Shown here: positions 5,525 to 8,542 of the stretch, piece after piece
Position numbering within the stretch: position 1 is the first letter of the stretch
Layout of the letters: each line of letters begins with the position of its first letter
Origin: Sulfurospirillum arcachonense
GTDB taxonomy: Bacteria > Campylobacterota > Campylobacteria > Campylobacterales > Sulfurospirillaceae
Reading direction: 5' to 3'
Assembly: GCA_015662785.1 (NCBI GenBank)
Contig: DQTM01000152.1
Location: forward strand, 1-8,542
DNA: 8,542 bases
The notes under the pieces: model-generated
The model's database searches: none
Seen by the model: only the letters and a program-made list of their open reading frames with translations
Told to the model about the DNA's origin: nothing
Program-made: the position numbers and the translations under genes

Positions 5525-8101
5525 ATGAATAACAATAATATATTTGAAAAACTAACACACCAGATGACACAAGCGATTGAGAGTGCCGTAAGCTTAGCAC
5601 TTCACTCTAAAAATAGTGAAGTTTTACCTCTACATGTAGTTTGGGCTTTAGTTACAAACTCTGGTTCTATTTTAAATCAAGTTTTCAACAAGATGGTTAT
5701 AGATAAATCTGCAATAGAACTAGAAATAAAAAGTGAAATAGGAAAATTGCCAACAGCATCGAGCGTAACAAAAGAGAGTATAAAAATCTCAAAAAATATG
5801 GTTGAGAGTTTACACGTAGGTGAGGGTAAGATGAATCAAGTAGGTGATAGTTTTCTTGCAGTTGACACTTGGATACTAGCTAACCTAGATTCTAAGCCTA
5901 TTAAAAATATATTTGCAAAGTATATTGATTTGCTTGAGTTTAAGAAGAACCTTGAAACTTTAAGAGGTGGAAAAAAAGTTGATTCACAAACAAGTGATGA
6001 CAACCTTGAAGCCCTTGGAAAGTATGGTATAGACTTAACTGCACTAGCAAATGAAGGCAAGCTTGACCCAGTCATAGGGCGTGATGAGCAAATTCATCGT
6101 ATGATGCAGATTCTTATAAGAAAAACAAAAAATAACCCAATTCTCATAGGAGAACCAGGAACTGGTAAAACAGCTATTGCAGAGGGGTTGGCACAAAAGA
6201 TAGCTACCAATGATGTTCCTCTTTCGCTTCAAAACAAAAGAGTAATCGCGCTAGACATGAGTGCCTTAATAGCAGGTGCAAAATATAGAGGCGAATTTGA
6301 AGATAGACTAAAAGCAGTCATAGATGAAGTAAAAAAAGATGGAAATATCATCATTTTTATAGATGAAATTCATACTATAGTTGGAGCAGGAGCAAGCGAA
6401 GGAAGTATGGACGCAGCAAACATACTAAAACCAGCTCTTGCACGTGGCGAGCTTCATACTATAGGAGCTACAACTCTAAAAGAGTATAGAAAACACTTTG
6501 AAAAAGATACAGCTTTACAACGTCGTTTTTTAGCAATAAAAGTAGATGAGCCTAGCATAAATGAAGCTTTGCAAATACTTCGTGGTATTAAAGAATCACT
6601 CGAAGCTCATCATAGTATAAACATTATGGATAGTGCCTTAGTTGCGGCTGCAAAGTTAAGTGACAGATACATAACTGATAGATTCTTGCCAGATAAAGCG
6701 ATAGACCTCATAGATGAAGCAGCTGCAGAGTTAAAGATGCAAATAGAGAGTGAGCCAACTGAGCTAAGTCGCGTTAAAAGAGAAGTTAGTACACTTTTAG
6801 TGGAAAAAGAGGCTCTTTTGATGGAAAAAAACAAAAAAAATCTAGAACGCTTGAGTGTTATTGAAAAAGAGGTAAGTAACTTAAATGAAAAGAAACAAAC
6901 ACTTTCTATGCAGTTTGAAAATGAAAAAACTACATTTGATGCATTGTCTTCTTTCAAAAATGATTTAGAAGTACTTAAAAGAGAGGCTGACATTGCAGAA
7001 AAAAACAGTGAATTTAATAGGGCTGCAGAAATTAAATATGGAAAAATCCCAGAGCTTCAAAAAAAAGAAAAAGAGTTAAAGATTAATTGGGAAAAAATGC
7101 AAGAAGAGGGAACACTTTTAAAAAATAGTGTAGACGAAGAGATGATAGCAAGCATAGTAAGTAAATGGACAGGAATCCCAGTAAACAAAATGATGCAATC
7201 AGATAAACAAAAAGTTTTAGGCATAGAGGAACATTTAAGAGCTGAAGTTGTGGGTCAAGATAAGGCACTCAAAGCTATAGGACGTGCAATAAAAAGAAAT
7301 AAAGCAGGACTTAGTTCAAGTCAGCGTCCAATAGGAAGTTTCATGTTCTTAGGACCAACAGGAGTTGGTAAAACCCAAAGTGCAAAAGCATTAGCAAATT
7401 TTCTTTTTGATAGTGAAAAATCACTTCTAAGATTTGATATGAGTGAGTATATGGAGAAGCACTCTGTAAGTAGTCTTGTAGGTCCTCCTCCAGGATATGT
7501 TGGATATGAAGAGGGCGGGCAGCTAACAGAACTAGTACGTCGTAATCCATATAGTGTAATTTTGTTTGACGAGATAGAAAAAGCTCATCCTGATGTTTTT
7601 AACATACTACTGCAAGTTCTTGATGATGGACGTTTGACAGATAACAAAGGTGTTGTGGTAGATTTTAAAAATACTATTATCATTCTAACATCGAACATAG
7701 CAAGCGACAAAATCATGGAAAACCCTGAAAGCTGCGAAGAAAGCGTTATGAGTGAACTTAAAAGAAACTTTAAACCAGAGTTTCTAAACCGTCTTGACGA
7801 TATAGTCATCTTTAACCCTCTTGGACTTGAACAGATAACATCTATAGTGGATATACTATTTCAAGAGTTACAAGAGAAGTTGGCAGAAAAAGATATGACA
7901 ATAAAGCTTTCAAATGAAGCAAAAGAGTTGATTGCCCAAGCAGGATTTGACCCAGTATATGGAGCGCGCCCACTTAAACGTGCTATCCATGAGTTTGTTG
8001 AAGATAGACTTGCAGATATGATTTTGAGTGATGAGATAGGTGAGGGTGATAACTTGGTTGTTAATGTGAGTGGTGAAAATATAAGTATTGAAAAGAAGTA
8101 G
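5525..8101 (+). CDS. clpB: ATP-dependent chaperone/disaggregase ClpB
   Basis: A hexameric AAA+ chaperone that, with the DnaK system, threads and solubilises aggregated proteins in the cytosol. The 858 residues are full length. Order of parts: Clp N-domain (about 1-150); first ATPase with Walker A GEPGTGKT (209-216), pore loop GAKYRGEFE (251-259, Tyr254), Walker B IIIFIDE (275-281) and arginine fingers Arg333/Arg334; coiled-coil middle domain (about 405-530, Lys/Glu-rich); second ATPase with Walker A GPTGVGKT (610-617), pore loop GYVGY (657-661) and Walker B VILFDE (678-683); C-terminal GARPLKR sensor 2 (813-819). The long middle domain marks it as ClpB rather than ClpA or ClpC. The ATG at 5525 has AGGAG 6 nt upstream. 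It is transcribed alone, divergent from ctpA, and its stop lies in a terminator hairpin. All key residues are intact. Confidence 0.98.
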   Translation: MNNNNIFEKLTHQMTQAIESAVSLALHSKNSEVLPLHVVWALVTNSGSILNQVFNKMVIDKSAIELEIKSEIGKLPTASSVTKESIKISKNMVESLHVGEGKMNQVGDSFLAVDTWILANLDSKPIKNIFAKYIDLLEFKKNLETLRGGKKVDSQTSDDNLEALGKYGIDLTALANEGKLDPVIGRDEQIHRMMQILIRKTKNNPILIGEPGTGKTAIAEGLAQKIATNDVPLSLQNKRVIALDMSALIAGAKYRGEFEDRLKAVIDEVKKDGNIIIFIDEIHTIVGAGASEGSMDAANILKPALARGELHTIGATTLKEYRKHFEKDTALQRRFLAIKVDEPSINEALQILRGIKESLEAHHSINIMDSALVAAAKLSDRYITDRFLPDKAIDLIDEAAAELKMQIESEPTELSRVKREVSTLLVEKEALLMEKNKKNLERLSVIEKEVSNLNEKKQTLSMQFENEKTTFDALSSFKNDLEVLKREADIAEKNSEFNRAAEIKYGKIPELQKKEKELKINWEKMQEEGTLLKNSVDEEMIASIVSKWTGIPVNKMMQSDKQKVLGIEEHLRAEVVGQDKALKAIGRAIKRNKAGLSSSQRPIGSFMFLGPTGVGKTQSAKALANFLFDSEKSLLRFDMSEYMEKHSVSSLVGPPPGYVGYEEGGQLTELVRRNPYSVILFDEIEKAHPDVFNILLQVLDDGRLTDNKGVVVDFKNTIIILTSNIASDKIMENPESCEESVMSELKRNFKPEFLNRLDDIVIFNPLGLEQITSIVDILFQELQEKLAEKDMTIKLSNEAKELIAQAGFDPVYGARPLKRAIHEFVEDRLADMILSDEIGEGDNLVVNVSGENISIEKK
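5599..5622. repeat. Perfect 8-bp inverted repeat in the start of clpB
   Basis: ACTTCACT (5599-5606) and AGTGAAGT (5615-5622) are perfect inverse arms separated by eight bases, about 75 bp into the coding region. The layout resembles heat-shock operators (HAIR has 7-bp arms and a 7-bp gap), but sequence and spacing differ. It may be an mRNA hairpin, a secondary operator or chance. Confidence 0.3.
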
Positions 8102-8117
8102 CAAAAGCTACTTCTTT
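8092..8117. terminator. Bidirectional hairpin terminator between clpB and the antitoxin-like gene
   Basis: AAAGAAGTAGC (8092-8102), loop AAAA, GCTACTTCTTT (8107-8117): a perfect 11-bp stem. It contains the clpB stop (TAG, 8099-8101), and its right arm reaches two bases into the opposing stop codon (8116-8118). The arm ends supply TCTTT on the plus transcript and CTTTT on the minus transcript, so it can terminate in both directions, though the U-tracts are short. Confidence 0.8.
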
Positions 8118-8322
8118 ATGCTAGTCGTTTTGATATTTCTATATCTTGTTTTATGAGTGAGTTTATAATTTTATTTAGAGAAAAATCACTTGCTTTTTCT
8201 TTTATATTTTTCATAAAAAAAGTTTTATTTTCATCATCTAAGTAAATTGGTATGTCTAACTTTTCGATTGGTCTATAAAACTTGCCTTGTTCTGCATCTG
8301 TAAAATCATACTCTTTTTTCAT
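8116..8322 (-). CDS. Ribbon-helix-helix (CopG-like) antitoxin-type protein
   Basis: A 68-residue protein. The opening MKKEYDF and the GKFYRP that follows are recurrent in small antitoxins of the BrnA/CopG-like type. Then comes a short beta strand (LDIPIYLDD, 22-30) and two helices (about 31-43 and 48-64), the ribbon-helix-helix pattern of DNA-binding dimers that repress their own operon and neutralise a partner toxin. I use the ATG at 8322 because AAGGAAGG (8331-8338) sits 8 nt upstream; the in-frame GTG at 8331 would have no site. The ATG overlaps the stop of an upstream open frame (ATGA), suggesting the antitoxin is the second gene of a pair, as in brnT-brnA. Its end meets the clpB terminator. 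Fold class is fairly sure; the partner and any toxin-antitoxin activity are inference. Confidence 0.7.
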   Translation of the reverse strand: MKKEYDFTDAEQGKFYRPIEKLDIPIYLDDENKTFFMKNIKEKASDFSLNKIINSLIKQDIEISKRLA

Positions 8323-8531
8323 TTTAAACACCTTCCTTCATATGTTATTTTTTTCTTTTTTTGTTGCTTTTCTAGTGATTTTATAAATTTACTAAAGTCA
8401 TCTGGGTATGCTTTTAATTTTGTTCTATTTTCATTATAACAACATAAATAATGAGACCACTGCGCAATAACAAGCCCCACAATATCAGTAGGTTTTCTAT
8501 AGACAAGGCAATCGCTTGCAGGACTAACTGG
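8319..8531 (-). CDS. Unrecognised open frame upstream of the antitoxin gene, possible toxin partner, 5' end unresolved
   Basis: Reading the minus strand, a stop-free frame of 70 codons runs from just after a TAA (8532-8534) to a TGA at 8319-8321 that overlaps the antitoxin ATG by four bases. Such a long open run is uncommon in this AT-rich sequence, and the ATGA overlap plus the antitoxin ribosome site inside it suggest real coding. The product contains SDCLVYRKPTDIVGLVIAQW, then a cysteine pair (CCYNENR) and a basic tail (KQQKKKK) ending YEGRCLK. I do not recognise the family, and it lacks the pattern of BrnT. No in-frame ATG exists. A GTG at 8478-8480 would give 53 residues without a clear ribosome site. 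The gene may therefore be 5'-damaged (nonsense or frameshift near 8532), or it may begin at an unusual codon. Confidence 0.4.
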   Translation of the reverse strand, partial: PVSPASDCLVYRKPTDIVGLVIAQWSHYLCCYNENRTKLKAYPDDFSKFIKSLEKQQKKKKITYEGRCLK

Positions 8532-8536
8532 TTAGT
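8523..8536. repeat. Small palindrome upstream of the putative TA pair
   Basis: ACTAAC-TG-GTTAGT, six-base arms around two bases, located at the right edge just upstream of the candidate toxin frame. Ribbon-helix-helix antitoxins bind short palindromes ahead of their operons, so this is a plausible but unproven operator. The region beyond is outside the window. Confidence 0.25.
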
Positions 8537-8542
8537 TCAAAA

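Noticed and set aside
5594..5610. Possible CIRCE element (TTAGCACT...) in early clpB
   Set aside because: Only one half-site resembles TTAGCACTC. The matching GAGTGCTAA nine bases later is absent.
5836..7809. Several minus-strand open frames inside clpB
   Set aside because: All are antisense to intact, motif-rich clpB coding sequence and have serine/leucine-rich, low-complexity products.
7910..8104. Minus-strand frame at the end of clpB
   Set aside because: It lies across the C-terminal domain of ClpB and the terminator stem, with no ribosome site or family resemblance.
8319..8531. BrnT toxin identity for the upstream frame
   Set aside because: The order and a terminal YEG are suggestive, but the ISARKA-type segment and the N-terminal pattern of BrnT are missing.
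8451..8542. Plus-strand frame from ATG at 8451 running off the window
   Set aside because: It has no Shine-Dalgarno, only 30 codons are visible, and the opposite strand has a better-supported frame with an ATGA overlap.
8520..8542. Integron attC or tRNA-derived attachment site around ACTAAC...GTTAGT
   Set aside because: There is no full RYYYAAC/GTTRRRY pair, no long imperfect hairpin, and no tRNA cloverleaf or integrase nearby.
1..8542. CRISPR arrays, rRNA/tRNA genes, insertion sequences
   Set aside because: No regularly spaced repeats, no RNA gene signatures and no transposase frames were seen on either strand.

Overview
The window is AT-rich and tightly packed. It looks like a chromosomal segment of a Campylobacterota (epsilonproteobacterial) bacterium, probably Sulfurimonas- or Arcobacter-like. 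The reasons are the protein sequences (PurC, CtpA and PurS read like Campylobacter homologues) and the order clpB / ctpA-purC-purS-purQ-BatD/SH3-like-plsC-crcB, which I recall from Campylobacter jejuni (about Cj0509c to Cj0517). That comparison is from memory and was not searched.

Layout. (a) 1-268: a small plus-strand gene for the N-terminal half of an ArsC/low-molecular-weight phosphatase-like protein. It is truncated and lacks the nucleophilic cysteine, and it ends inside the 3' end of crcB at a repeated 10-11 bp motif. (b) 246-5355, minus strand: seven genes with gaps of 15 bp or less or with overlaps, read ctpA, purC, purS, purQ, an uncharacterised secreted/membrane protein with a C-terminal SH3-like segment, plsC, crcB. 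This is very probably one operon of about 5 kb. It joins a periplasmic S41 protease, three purine-synthesis genes, an uncharacterised envelope protein, a phospholipid acyltransferase and a fluoride channel. (c) 5356-5524: a divergent intergenic region with a promoter on each strand. The clpB promoter has a perfect TTGACA-17-TATAAT, and its -35 is embedded in an imperfect HAIR-like (HspR operator) inverted repeat. (d) 5525-8101, plus strand: complete clpB disaggregase. (e) 8092-8117: a perfect 11-bp hairpin containing or overlapping both convergent stop codons, probably a bidirectional terminator. (f) 8116-8542, minus strand: a ribbon-helix-helix (CopG-like) antitoxin-type gene, preceded by an unrecognised open frame that overlaps it by ATGA. 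This is a candidate toxin-antitoxin pair cut by the window edge.

How the genes work together: PurC, PurS and PurQ act in de novo IMP synthesis (PurS/PurQ with a small PurL not in this window). CtpA, the SH3-like protein, PlsC and CrcB are envelope functions. ClpB is the cytosolic heat-shock disaggregase, transcribed divergently from them. Most of the window is ordinary core genome. The less ordinary parts are the two edges, the uncharacterised envelope protein and the clpB control region. I found no convincing entirely new system. The candidate TA pair at the right edge is the closest thing to one.
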